Assembly (NCBI GenBank): GCA_023432075.1
Contig: JAEYVD010000454.1
Coordinates: forward strand, 1-7,132
DNA: 7,132 nt
DNA from: Pseudomonadota bacterium
GTDB lineage: Bacteria > Pseudomonadota > Gammaproteobacteria > Burkholderiales > Burkholderiaceae_B
Reading direction: 5' to 3'
The notes under the pieces: generated by a model
Databases searched by the model: none
Seen by the model: only the letters and a program-made list of their open reading frames with translations
What the model was told of the DNA's origin: nothing
Shown here: piece after piece, positions 1-5,824 of the stretch
Numbering within the stretch: the stretch's first letter is position 1
Layout: each line of letters opens with the position of its first letter
Made by a program: the position numbers and the translations under genes

Positions 1-376
1 TGCACACGCCAAGCAGGCCTCGGCCACTGTATGGCTCCTTGCCGGTGATCACCGCAAGACACATCGTCACGAGCGGCATCGTGGCAAACACCAGCGCGCA
101 CACGGTTGCCGACACCGTCAACAGCGCCTGGTTGAGCAACAGAACCAGCACGGCGAACTGGAAAACGCCCAGCGTGGCGATGGCAATTGCGTCCTTGACC
201 GAGAAGGTCGTGCGTACGGCCGGGCCCAACGGCAGTAGCAGGACCGCCGCACCGATCAGATAGCGCAGGAATGCAAGTGTTGCGGGCGAGACGGCGCTGG
301 ACACCACGCTTGTGGAAACCATCGCCGCGCCCACGAGCATCCCCACGGTCGCAGCGGCGGCGATTGCGGTGCGCAT
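1..376 (-). CDS. EamA/DMT-family transporter, N-terminal part (cut by window edge)
   Basis: This is the first 125 residues of an inner-membrane transporter of the drug/metabolite (EamA, RhaT-like) family; the rest lies beyond the left edge. About four hydrophobic helices are visible (residues 3-25, 33-51, 62-82, 88-111). The segment PATLAFLRYLIGA (31-43) is the typical second-helix signature. The stretch around residues 88-112, ending in PLVT and followed by TGKEP, matches the end of helix 4 of an EamA repeat. The ATG at 376 is the natural start, because an in-frame TGA lies only three codons upstream and no other start falls between. The Shine-Dalgarno sequence is weak. The gene begins 21 bases after the stop of the MarR-GNAT gene on the same strand, so cotranscription and perhaps translational coupling are likely. 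The family exports or imports amino acids, drugs and metabolites; no substrate can be named. Confidence 0.8.
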   Translation of the reverse strand, partial: MRTAIAAAATVGMLVGAAMVSTSVVSSAVSPATLAFLRYLIGAAVLLLPLGPAVRTTFSVKDAIAIATLGVFQFAVLVLLLNQALLTVSATVCALVFATMPLVTMCLAVITGKEPYSGRGLLGVC

Positions 377-397
377 GGCAGCTCAGCCGCGCGGGTA

Positions 398-1354
398 TCA
401 GGCTGTGGGCTTGACGCGGGTGAACTGCTGTTCGGTGACGATGCTGCCCCACTGATGGCCATCTTCCTCGTGCACGAGCTTGAATCCCACGGACTCATAG
501 AGCTTGCGCGCCGCGTCCAGGCCCTTGAAGGTCCAGAGCTGGCACTCGGAGAAACCGAACCGGTCACAGAAGTCCAGCGCCGCATTGATCAGCTTTCGAC
601 CGGTTCCGCTGCCTCGGCATCCATCATCCAGGATGAACCAGCGCAAGTGCGCCTGACGATTGCCCAGGTCTTGCCCGTCTATGGCGATGGAACCGACAAT
701 CCGGTCGTTCTGAATCGCCGTCCACACCCCATTGCATGGCTCGCCGAGCCGCCCCGCGAACTCGGCGATTGCCGTGGCGACCTGGCTTTCGAAGAACTGG
801 CCAACGCCCGAGTGCCGCGAATAGAAGGCGGCGTGCATCTCGGCCACGCGTCCCACCAGACCGGGCCGATAGCCGGGCACGATCTGCACTGTATCGCGGG
901 CCGCGGCGGATTGCGCGCCGCGGCTCGCCTTGAGCGCCCTGGCGTATTCCGACAACCCTTGCGCGACTGCCTGCTGTTGCGAGGGATTCAAGTGCGCCAT
1001 GGCCGAGGTGACCTGATTGCGGCCGTATGCATGGATTTTCTTGACCAACGCCTTGCCTTGGACGGTCAGCGTCAGCTGCTTCAGACGTGCATCCTCTGCG
1101 CTTGCCGACTCGGCGATGTCCCCGGCCGCGATCAGTTTGGAAAGCATGCGGCTCACGCTGGATTTCTCCAGGCCAAGCGCAGTGACCAGGTGGGCCGCCG
1201 ACACCCCGCCTTGGGCATCGATTTCCAGCAACGCGTGCACGGCTGAGGCGGAGTAGGCAGTGCCTGCCAACGTGGGCCGCATGAAGCCCAGCTCGCGCAC
1301 GATGGTGCGCGATGCGGACCGGATTTCGTCGATTGATTTGGCGGGCATTTGCAT
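398..1354 (-). CDS. MarR-family regulator fused to GNAT N-acetyltransferase
   Basis: A 318-residue two-domain protein. Residues about 8-145 form a MarR winged helix: the recognition helix is near 62-75 (GLEKSSVSRMLSKL) and the wing near 84-98 (SAEDARLKQLTL). Residues about 155-315 form a GNAT domain. Its acetyl-CoA-binding motif A is RGSGTGRK (247-254), and a motif-B-like segment AARKLYESVGF lies at 281-291. MarR-GNAT fusions are a known architecture; the regulator half usually represses its own operon, and the transferase half acetylates a small molecule or protein amine. A GGAAG ribosome binding site (1359-1363) lies 4 bases before the ATG at 1354. A second in-frame ATG two codons later (1348) is about as plausible. 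The upstream region carries two identical-arm palindromes over a promoter, which fits autorepression. The transporter gene follows directly. The GNAT substrate is unknown. Confidence 0.92.
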   Translation of the reverse strand: MQMPAKSIDEIRSASRTIVRELGFMRPTLAGTAYSASAVHALLEIDAQGGVSAAHLVTALGLEKSSVSRMLSKLIAAGDIAESASAEDARLKQLTLTVQGKALVKKIHAYGRNQVTSAMAHLNPSQQQAVAQGLSEYARALKASRGAQSAAARDTVQIVPGYRPGLVGRVAEMHAAFYSRHSGVGQFFESQVATAIAEFAGRLGEPCNGVWTAIQNDRIVGSIAIDGQDLGNRQAHLRWFILDDGCRGSGTGRKLINAALDFCDRFGFSECQLWTFKGLDAARKLYESVGFKLVHEEDGHQWGSIVTEQQFTRVKPTA

Positions 1355-1368
1355 GGCGCTTCCAATAA

Positions 1369-1404
1369 GTTGTACTACACAACCATAATGTTGTTCATTA
1401 CAAC
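1369..1404. promoter_or_regulatory. Paired palindromic operator, probably for the MarR-GNAT protein
   Basis: Two perfect inverted repeats of the form GTTGT-N5-ACAAC lie in tandem at 1369-1383 (spacer ACTAC) and 1390-1404 (spacer TCATT). Their centres, 1376 and 1397, are 21 bp apart, which is two helical turns, so bound dimers would sit on the same DNA face. The arms are identical while the spacers differ, as expected for true protein-binding sites. They begin 15 bases upstream of the MarR-GNAT start codon and overlap its predicted -10 and transcription start. MarR dimers commonly bind 15-20 bp palindromes of this kind. Assignment to this regulator is inferred from position. Confidence 0.7.
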
Positions 1405-1416
1405 CAACGCTGTCAA
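1387..1416 (-). promoter_or_regulatory. Candidate sigma-70 promoter of the MarR-GNAT gene
   Basis: On the minus strand a consensus -35 box TTGACA occupies 1416-1411. At a 17-18 base spacing the -10 is weak, CAACAT (1393-1388) or AACATT (1392-1387). Transcription would start near 1380, inside the first palindrome, and the second palindrome covers the spacer and -10. This arrangement fits steric repression. The -35 is convincing and the -10 is not. Confidence 0.45.
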
Positions 1417-1434
1417 GCAGCGTGCCACGCCGGG

Positions 1435-1446
1435 ATTACCCGTAAT
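1435..1446. repeat. Short inverted repeat ATTAC-CC-GTAAT
   Basis: A 5-bp-arm inverted repeat with a 2-base centre lies between the MarR-GNAT gene and the binding-protein gene. A further ATTAC occurs at 1480-1484. It could be an operator half-site for an unidentified regulator of the downstream gene, but arms this short arise by chance often enough that the call is weak. Confidence 0.2.
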
Positions 1447-1483
1447 AACAAAAATCTCTCAATTCCGCGGGCATTTGTGATTA

Positions 1484-1511
1484 CTGACGGCTCAATCCTG
1501 CGTGCTAATTT
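1484..1511 (+). promoter_or_regulatory. Candidate promoter of the Bug/TctC gene
   Basis: A -35-like CTGACG (1484-1489, four of six consensus bases) is followed after 16 bases by an extended -10, TG-C-TAATTT (TG at 1503-1504, hexamer 1506-1511). This would give a leader of about 40 bases before the ATG at 1560. It is the best plus-strand match I see in the 205-base intergenic region, but the hexamer matches only three consensus positions. Confidence 0.3.
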
Positions 1512-1559
1512 TGCCTCCAGTCCAGAGATTGCTTCATAACACTCAAGGGGAATCGCACC

Positions 1560-2594
1560 ATGCAAGCCGTGGGAAAGACATGCCGCAAGGCAGGGATGGC
1601 ATCGTCCATTCGCAGCACGTTTCTGAAGCTGATGGCGCCTGCGCTGATCGCAGGCTTGGCCCTCACTGCCGGAGCCGCACCGGCCCACGCCGCGGACTTT
1701 CCGGGCGACAAGCCCATCAGCCTGGTCGTGCCGTTCCCAGCCGGCGGCGGCACCGACTTCATCGGCCGCCTGCTCGCCGCGGAAATGGGCAAGGCGCTCA
1801 AGAGCACCATCGTTGTCGAGAACAAAGGCGGCGCCAACAGCAACATCGGCACCGCCTATGTGACGCAGGCGCGGCCCGACGGCCACACGCTGCTGGTGTC
1901 GGGCGTGGGCATCGCCACCAACCAGGGGCTATACAGCAAGCTGCCTTATAAGCTCGACCAGCTCGACCAGATTGCGATCCTTGCCTTTGGCTCTGACGTG
2001 CTCGTGACCGCGCCCGGCTTTCCGGCCAAGACACTGGCCGAGTTCGTCGATCTGGTGCACAAGGCGCCCGGCAAGTACTCCTATGCGTCGTCGGGCAACG
2101 GGACCACCGGTCACCTGGGCATGGAAATGCTCAAGCAACGCGCCAAACTGGACATCATGCACGTGCCGTACAACGGCGGCTCGGCCGCGATCAACGATGT
2201 GCTGGCGGGCCGCGTCGACGTGCTGTTCGTCAATCAGGACACGGCGCTGCCGCACGTGCGCGCCGGCAAGCTGCGCGCGCTGGCCATTGGCAGCCCGCAA
2301 CGCAATCCCACCTATCCCGACACACCCACTGTGGCTGAAAGCGGTTACCCGGGTTTCTCTTCCGAGTATTGGTTTGGCCTGTCCGCGCCGGCCGGCCTGC
2401 CCGCGCCGGTGTTCCAGAAACTGTTCGAGGCCACGCGCACTGCCATGCAGTCGCCCGCCATCCAGGAAAAGCTGGGCGCGGTAGGCCTGGTGATTCCGCC
2501 GCTCACCGACCCCAAGCAGTTCGTGACGCTGGTGGATGCCGAAGTGCAGAAGTGGGGCGAGGTCGTGCGGGTGTCGGGCGCGCGTATCGATTGA
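1560..2594 (+). CDS. Bug/TctC-family tripartite tricarboxylate transporter binding protein
   Basis: A 344-residue periplasmic solute-binding protein of the Bug (TctC-like) family, which captures carboxylates and related small molecules for TTT importers. A signal peptide is visible: a long basic n-region, a hydrophobic core near 25-40, and an AHA cleavage site after residue 44, leaving a mature protein of 300 residues, the usual family size. Family hallmarks are PFPAGGGTDFIGRLLA (58-73), VENKGGANSNIGT (85-97), the ARPDGHTLL segment (about 103-111) and NGGSAAINDVLAGRVDVLF (205-223). The start at 1560 is preferred because AGGGGA (1546-1551) lies 8 bases upstream; the next ATG, at residue 13, has no properly spaced site. 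No TctA or TctB membrane gene is near and a terminator follows, so it is a single-gene unit, as is common for Bug proteins in Bordetella-like bacteria. It would have to use a membrane pair encoded elsewhere, or act in sensing. The ligand is unknown. Confidence 0.93.
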   Translation: MQAVGKTCRKAGMASSIRSTFLKLMAPALIAGLALTAGAAPAHAADFPGDKPISLVVPFPAGGGTDFIGRLLAAEMGKALKSTIVVENKGGANSNIGTAYVTQARPDGHTLLVSGVGIATNQGLYSKLPYKLDQLDQIAILAFGSDVLVTAPGFPAKTLAEFVDLVHKAPGKYSYASSGNGTTGHLGMEMLKQRAKLDIMHVPYNGGSAAINDVLAGRVDVLFVNQDTALPHVRAGKLRALAIGSPQRNPTYPDTPTVAESGYPGFSSEYWFGLSAPAGLPAPVFQKLFEATRTAMQSPAIQEKLGAVGLVIPPLTDPKQFVTLVDAEVQKWGEVVRVSGARID

Positions 2595-2622
2595 ATCCAA
2601 CGCGCGATGACATGAAGCCGTT

Positions 2623-2647
2623 AGGGGCCGCTTGCGCGGCCCCTTTT
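2623..2647 (+). terminator. Intrinsic terminator after the Bug/TctC gene
   Basis: A perfect 9-bp stem (2623-2631 with 2636-2644), rich in G and C, closes a TTGC loop and runs into TTTT (2644-2647). It starts 28 bases after the Bug stop codon and ends one base before the last base of the convergent lysR gene. On the opposite strand no T-run follows the hairpin, so it is a good terminator for the plus-strand gene and at best a weak one for lysR. Confidence 0.85.
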
Positions 2648-2648
2648 G

Positions 2649-3587
2649 TCACGCCTGACCCTTGCCGAGGTGCGCTGCGCCGGCTTCGATGGGCGCCAGG
2701 AAATTCAGGCGCGTGAGCGTGTCGCGCGTGATGTCCACGATGGAATCGATGTGCGCGCCGTGCGAGGCCGTCAGATACGAGATGTAGAAGCGCGCCGGCG
2801 GGATCGGCGGATCGGCCGGCAAGGCGCGCAACACACCCATGGTCAGCATGTCCTGCAGCAGGGGCACGGGCAGAATGCCGATGGCGTGGCCGGCTGCGAT
2901 CAGGCGCGAGATCAGCGCCAGCGAGTTGGTGGTGCTGGGACCCGACATGTCCACGCCGCCCGAGGCCAGCCAGTTCTCGACCACGGTGTACAGCGTCGAG
3001 GGCGGCGAATGCGTGGCGATGTGATGGCCGCGCGCGTGTTCCGCGCGAAAGGGATCGGCCGTGATGTGCAGCGTGGGCGAAGCGACCCAGTGAAACGTCA
3101 TCCAGCCGATGAACACGTCGGTGATGGCGTCGCCCGTGGCCGGGTTGGTCAGCAGCGCCATGTCCAGCTCGCCCGCATTCAGCTTGCTGTTCAGCACCGA
3201 ACCCACGTCCACCGTCATCTCCAATGCCAGCGAAGGATAGTGCTCCTTGAGCTGCGCGATCACCGCAGTCAGACCCACGTTGGCCGAACATTCGTCCGCG
3301 CCCAGCCGCAGCTTGCCGCCCAGGCTGCGGTCCTTGCCAAAGTGTTCCAGCTGCCGCGTGCTGTGCAGCGCGCTTTCGGCATGACGCAGCGCCGACTGGC
3401 CCACGTCGGTCAGGGTCACGCGCTGGCGCGAGCGGTCAAACAGCTGCACCTCCAGCGCACCTTCGAGTTCGCGCAGGCGGGCCGACACGGCGGGCTGCGT
3501 CACGTGCAGATGGCGCGCGGCCGCGTGGATGCTGCCCAGCTTGGCGGTCCAGTAGAAGGCCTCAAGCTGGCTTAGGGTTATCCGCAT
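2649..3587 (-). CDS. LysR-family transcriptional regulator
   Basis: A 312-residue LysR-type regulator, within the usual 290-320 range. The N-terminal winged helix-turn-helix covers residues about 3-61; the segment LSQLEAFYWTAKLGSIHAAA (5-24) and the recognition helix VTQPAVSARLRELE (29-42) match the family signature. A linker helix (about 62-88) leads into the two-lobed effector-binding domain (about 91-300). A typical ending of that domain is visible in the ISRLIAAGHAIGILP segment (226-240). The start at 3587 has an AAGAG-type ribosome binding site 8 bases upstream. The gene is divergent from the RraA-amidase-TRAP unit with 116 bases between starts. This is the classic geometry for a LysR protein that activates the facing operon in response to a pathway metabolite and controls its own expression. 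Its effector is unknown but may be the TRAP substrate or an amidase product. Confidence 0.95.
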   Translation of the reverse strand: MRITLSQLEAFYWTAKLGSIHAAARHLHVTQPAVSARLRELEGALEVQLFDRSRQRVTLTDVGQSALRHAESALHSTRQLEHFGKDRSLGGKLRLGADECSANVGLTAVIAQLKEHYPSLALEMTVDVGSVLNSKLNAGELDMALLTNPATGDAITDVFIGWMTFHWVASPTLHITADPFRAEHARGHHIATHSPPSTLYTVVENWLASGGVDMSGPSTTNSLALISRLIAAGHAIGILPVPLLQDMLTMGVLRALPADPPIPPARFYISYLTASHGAHIDSIVDITRDTLTRLNFLAPIEAGAAHLGKGQA

Positions 3588-3623
3588 GATAAGAACTCTT
3601 TTTCAAACTGCGCCGAAACTTTG

Positions 3624-3652
3624 ATTATTGGCCCGGAAAGCCCGCGTGATAC
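3624..3652 (-). promoter_or_regulatory. Candidate lysR promoter
   Basis: On the minus strand AATAAT (3629-3624) matches five of six -10 consensus bases, with a poor -35 (GTATCA, 3652-3647) 17 bases upstream. The right half of this promoter overlaps the left arm of the long inverted repeat at 3634-3673, which would allow autoregulation. The call depends almost wholly on the -10. Confidence 0.35.
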
Positions 3653-3673
3653 TTTTTTTTCACCGGCTTTCCG
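3634..3673. promoter_or_regulatory. Inverted repeat in the lysR/rraA-like intergenic region, possible regulator site
   Basis: CGGAAAGCC (3634-3642) and its exact reverse complement GGCTTTCCG (3665-3673) are separated by 22 bases that contain a run of eight T (3653-3660). Arm centres are 31 bp apart, about three helical turns. The site lies between the divergent start codons, where a LysR protein would bind. It does not show the usual short T-N11-A form, so it may be a pair of half-sites, a site for another regulator, or a hairpin-forming sequence in the rraA-like leader. Confidence 0.4.
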
Positions 3674-3703
3674 AGCCTTTTTCATTGTAGTGAAGACAAC
3701 GCG

Positions 3704-4387
3704 ATGTATCTGATTCATCCCTTGCCCGAGGCCTTGCCGCCCGACGACCTGGCGCTGTTGCTGAAAGCCGAGCCGGCCACCATCGGCCACTTCCAGACCA
3801 CCGGTTTCATGCGCGGCGATATCCGCGCGCACCAGCAGGACGTGCGCATTGCCGGGCCCGCCGTGACGGTGCGCATGCCCGGCAACGACGGCGGCATCCT
3901 GCACCACGCGATGGGCTGCGTGCGCCCCGGCGACGTGCTGGTGATCGACCGGGCCGGCGAGGCGGTGACGGCGGCCTTCGGTGGCGCGATGGCCTACGCC
4001 GCCAGAGAGGCCGGCGTGGCCGGCATCATCGTGGACGGCCTGGTGACCGACCTGGGCGAACTGCGCCAGCACGGCATGCCGGTGTGGTCGCGCGGCCCGT
4101 CGCCCATCACCACACGCCTGCTGGGCATCGAGGGCGAGTTCTGCGGCACGATCCATTGCGGCGGCATCGCGGTACAGCCCGGGGCGGCCGTGCTGGCCGA
4201 CGAGAACGGCGTGCTGGTGCTGGACCGCCGCGCCGTGCGCGCCGCCGCGCAGCAGGCCATCGACTTTCAGACACAGGAACAGACCACGCTGGCGCGCCTG
4301 CGCGCCGGCGAGAAATTCCCCGATATCGTGGGCTCGCGGGCGCTGATCGAACGCGCCATCGCGGCGGGCCAAGGAGTGCACGCATGA
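3704..4387 (+). CDS. RraA-like family protein (aldolase/decarboxylase-related fold), degenerate active-site motif
   Basis: A 227-residue protein of the RraA-like family, which includes 4-hydroxy-4-methyl-2-oxoglutarate/4-carboxy-4-hydroxy-2-oxoadipate aldolases, oxaloacetate decarboxylases and the RNase E inhibitor RraA. The family core is visible at residues 93-131: FGGAMAYAAREAGVAG, then IIVDGLVTD, then PVWSRG. Known aldolases carry D-X20-R-D, where the Arg binds the pyruvate moiety and the last Asp the metal. Here the aligned positions are Gly94, Thr115 and Asp116, so only the final Asp remains. Pyruvate aldolase activity is therefore doubtful. RNase E control is also unlikely given the catabolic setting. 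The stop overlaps the amidase start by ATGA, so the two are translationally coupled. The ribosome binding site is weak. Annotation as a methyltransferase (MenG), common for this family in databases, is historical and should not be trusted. Confidence 0.85.
   Translation: MYLIHPLPEALPPDDLALLLKAEPATIGHFQTTGFMRGDIRAHQQDVRIAGPAVTVRMPGNDGGILHHAMGCVRPGDVLVIDRAGEAVTAAFGGAMAYAAREAGVAGIIVDGLVTDLGELRQHGMPVWSRGPSPITTRLLGIEGEFCGTIHCGGIAVQPGAAVLADENGVLVLDRRAVRAAAQQAIDFQTQEQTTLARLRAGEKFPDIVGSRALIERAIAAGQGVHA
4371..4376 (+). promoter_or_regulatory. Strong ribosome binding site that fixes the amidase start
   Basis: AAGGAG lies inside the end of the rraA-like gene, 7 bases before the ATG at 4384. It shows that the amidase starts at 4384 and not at an in-frame ATG 300 bases further upstream, and that the amidase is translated efficiently even though its start overlaps the preceding stop codon. 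Confidence 0.9.
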
Positions 4388-5766
4388 GCATCGACCTCAC
4401 CATCACCGACCTCGCGCAACGCCTGCGCCGCCGCGAGCTTCGCGCCGAGACGCTGGTAAGCGACTACCTGGCCCGCATCGCGGCGCTCGACGGCTGGCTG
4501 CACGCCTATGTCGCCGTGTACGCCGACGAGGCGCTGGCCGCCGCGCGCGCCGCCGACCTGCAGCTCGACCAGGGCATCTGGCTGGGCCCGCTGCACGGCG
4601 TGCCGATCGCGTTGAAAGACCTGATCGACATCGCCGGCCGGCCCACCACCATCGGCTCGCCGATCCACGCCGACACCATTGCCTCAAGCACGGCCGAGCT
4701 GGTGCAGCAGTTGCAGCGCGCCGGCGCCATCATCCTGGGCAAGACCCACATGGTGCAATTCGCCATGGGCGCCTGGGGCCCGAATCAGCACATGGGCACG
4801 CCGCGCAATCCTTGGGATGACCGCGTGCACCGCATCCCCGGCGGATCGAGCAGCGGCTCGGCGGTCGCGGTGGCCGGGCGTCTGGCGCCGGCCGCCATCG
4901 GCACCGATACCGGCGGCTCGGTGCGCGTGCCCGCCAGCTACTGCGGCATCACCGGGCTTAAGCCCACCGTGGGCCGCATCAGCGCGCGCGGCGTGGTCAC
5001 GCTGAGCCAGACCCTGGACAGCGTCGGCGTGTTTGCGCACAGCGCCGCGGATGCGCGCCTGTTGTTCGACGTGCTGGCGCCCGCCACGCCCGGCGAGTGG
5101 CGCGAGCCGCTTGACGCTTCCCGCTTCGGCATCGCCGGCGCGACGCTGGGCCGTCTGCCCGACGCGTTCCTGGCCGACGTGACGCCGGCGGTGCGCCAAG
5201 CCTATGAAGCGTCCATCGCGCTCTTTCACAGCCTGGGCGCGCAGATCGTCGAGATCACGCCGCCCGCCACGCTGGCCGAATTCAAGGCCGTGACCGGCGA
5301 CATCATGATGACGGAAGGCGTGGCCTCGTTCGAGCGTGAGATGACCGACCTGGACCTGCCCGTCGACGACTCGGTGCGCCCGCGGATGCTGGTCGGGCTG
5401 GAAGTCTCCGCGGTGCGCTATCTGGCCGCGCTGCGCGAACGCGACCGTCTGCAGGCCGCGATGCAAGCGCGGCTAGAGGGCGTGGCCGGGCTGCTCACGC
5501 CCACCACGCTCACCACCGCGCTGCCGCTTGACGAGGTGGATCACGGCAACGCGCCGGTGCAGTACACGCGTATCGGCAACCTGCTGCAGATGTGCGGCGT
5601 CTCGGTGCCCAACGGCCGCGACGACGCGGGCCTGCCCACTGGCCTGCAGATTCTTTGCCCCGGCGGTGAAGACCGGCTGGCGCTGTACCTGGCCGAAGTC
5701 TTCCAACGTCATTCCGATTGGCATCGCGCGCGCGCCAACCCGCGCACGCCAGCGCACGCGGCATAA
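4384..5766 (+). CDS. Amidase-signature family amidohydrolase
   Basis: A 460-residue cytoplasmic amidase of the amidase-signature (GatA-like) family, which hydrolyses carboxamides to an acid plus ammonia or amine. The whole Lys-cisSer-Ser triad is present: Lys78 in GVPIALKD (72-79), cis-Ser155 in GGSSSG (153-158) and nucleophile Ser179 in GTDTGGS (173-179). The 24-residue spacing between the serines is canonical. The signature continues into VRVPASYCGITGLKPT (180-195). Length is standard and there is no signal peptide. No GatB or GatC is nearby, and the setting is a transporter operon, so it is a catabolic amidase and not a tRNA amidotransferase subunit. It starts in the ATGA overlap with the rraA-like gene. 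The likely substrate is an amide brought in by the TRAP system, or an intermediate derived from it; nothing in the sequence names it. Confidence 0.93.
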   Translation: MSIDLTITDLAQRLRRRELRAETLVSDYLARIAALDGWLHAYVAVYADEALAAARAADLQLDQGIWLGPLHGVPIALKDLIDIAGRPTTIGSPIHADTIASSTAELVQQLQRAGAIILGKTHMVQFAMGAWGPNQHMGTPRNPWDDRVHRIPGGSSSGSAVAVAGRLAPAAIGTDTGGSVRVPASYCGITGLKPTVGRISARGVVTLSQTLDSVGVFAHSAADARLLFDVLAPATPGEWREPLDASRFGIAGATLGRLPDAFLADVTPAVRQAYEASIALFHSLGAQIVEITPPATLAEFKAVTGDIMMTEGVASFEREMTDLDLPVDDSVRPRMLVGLEVSAVRYLAALRERDRLQAAMQARLEGVAGLLTPTTLTTALPLDEVDHGNAPVQYTRIGNLLQMCGVSVPNGRDDAGLPTGLQILCPGGEDRLALYLAEVFQRHSDWHRARANPRTPAHAA

Positions 5767-5824
5767 CCCGATGCCGTGGCGGGGTACGCGCGGCGCGTGT
5801 GCCCATACACAACAGGGGGAAAAC

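Noticed and set aside
39..263. Small plus-strand open frame at the left edge
   Set aside because: The opposite strand encodes a coherent EamA membrane protein through the same bases.
455..1246. Long plus-strand open frame opposite the MarR-GNAT gene
   Set aside because: It is the mirror of a high-GC coding gene. It has no recognisable domain, and the minus strand encodes clear MarR and GNAT motifs.
2646..3575. Long plus-strand open frame opposite lysR
   Set aside because: Rich in Arg, Gly and His with no domain. It is typical antisense shadow of GC-rich coding DNA.
3653..3660. Run of eight T as an intrinsic terminator
   Set aside because: No stable stem directly precedes it on the plus strand, and no gene upstream on that strand needs a terminator there. 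It is better viewed as part of the regulatory region.
3578..4381. Minus-strand open frame opposite the rraA-like gene
   Set aside because: The translation is low-complexity His/Arg/Gly-rich, and it would cross the regulatory intergenic region. The plus strand carries a recognised family.
4084..4383. Open frame extending the amidase 100 codons upstream within the rraA-like gene
   Set aside because: It lies out of frame inside a well-supported gene and has a low-complexity Arg/Gly-rich translation. The AAGGAG site and amidase homology both begin at 4384.
5528..5824. Open frame extending the TRAP binding protein 99 codons into the amidase gene
   Set aside because: The extension overlaps the conserved amidase C terminus. 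The signal peptide begins exactly at the ATG at 5825, which has its own ribosome binding site.
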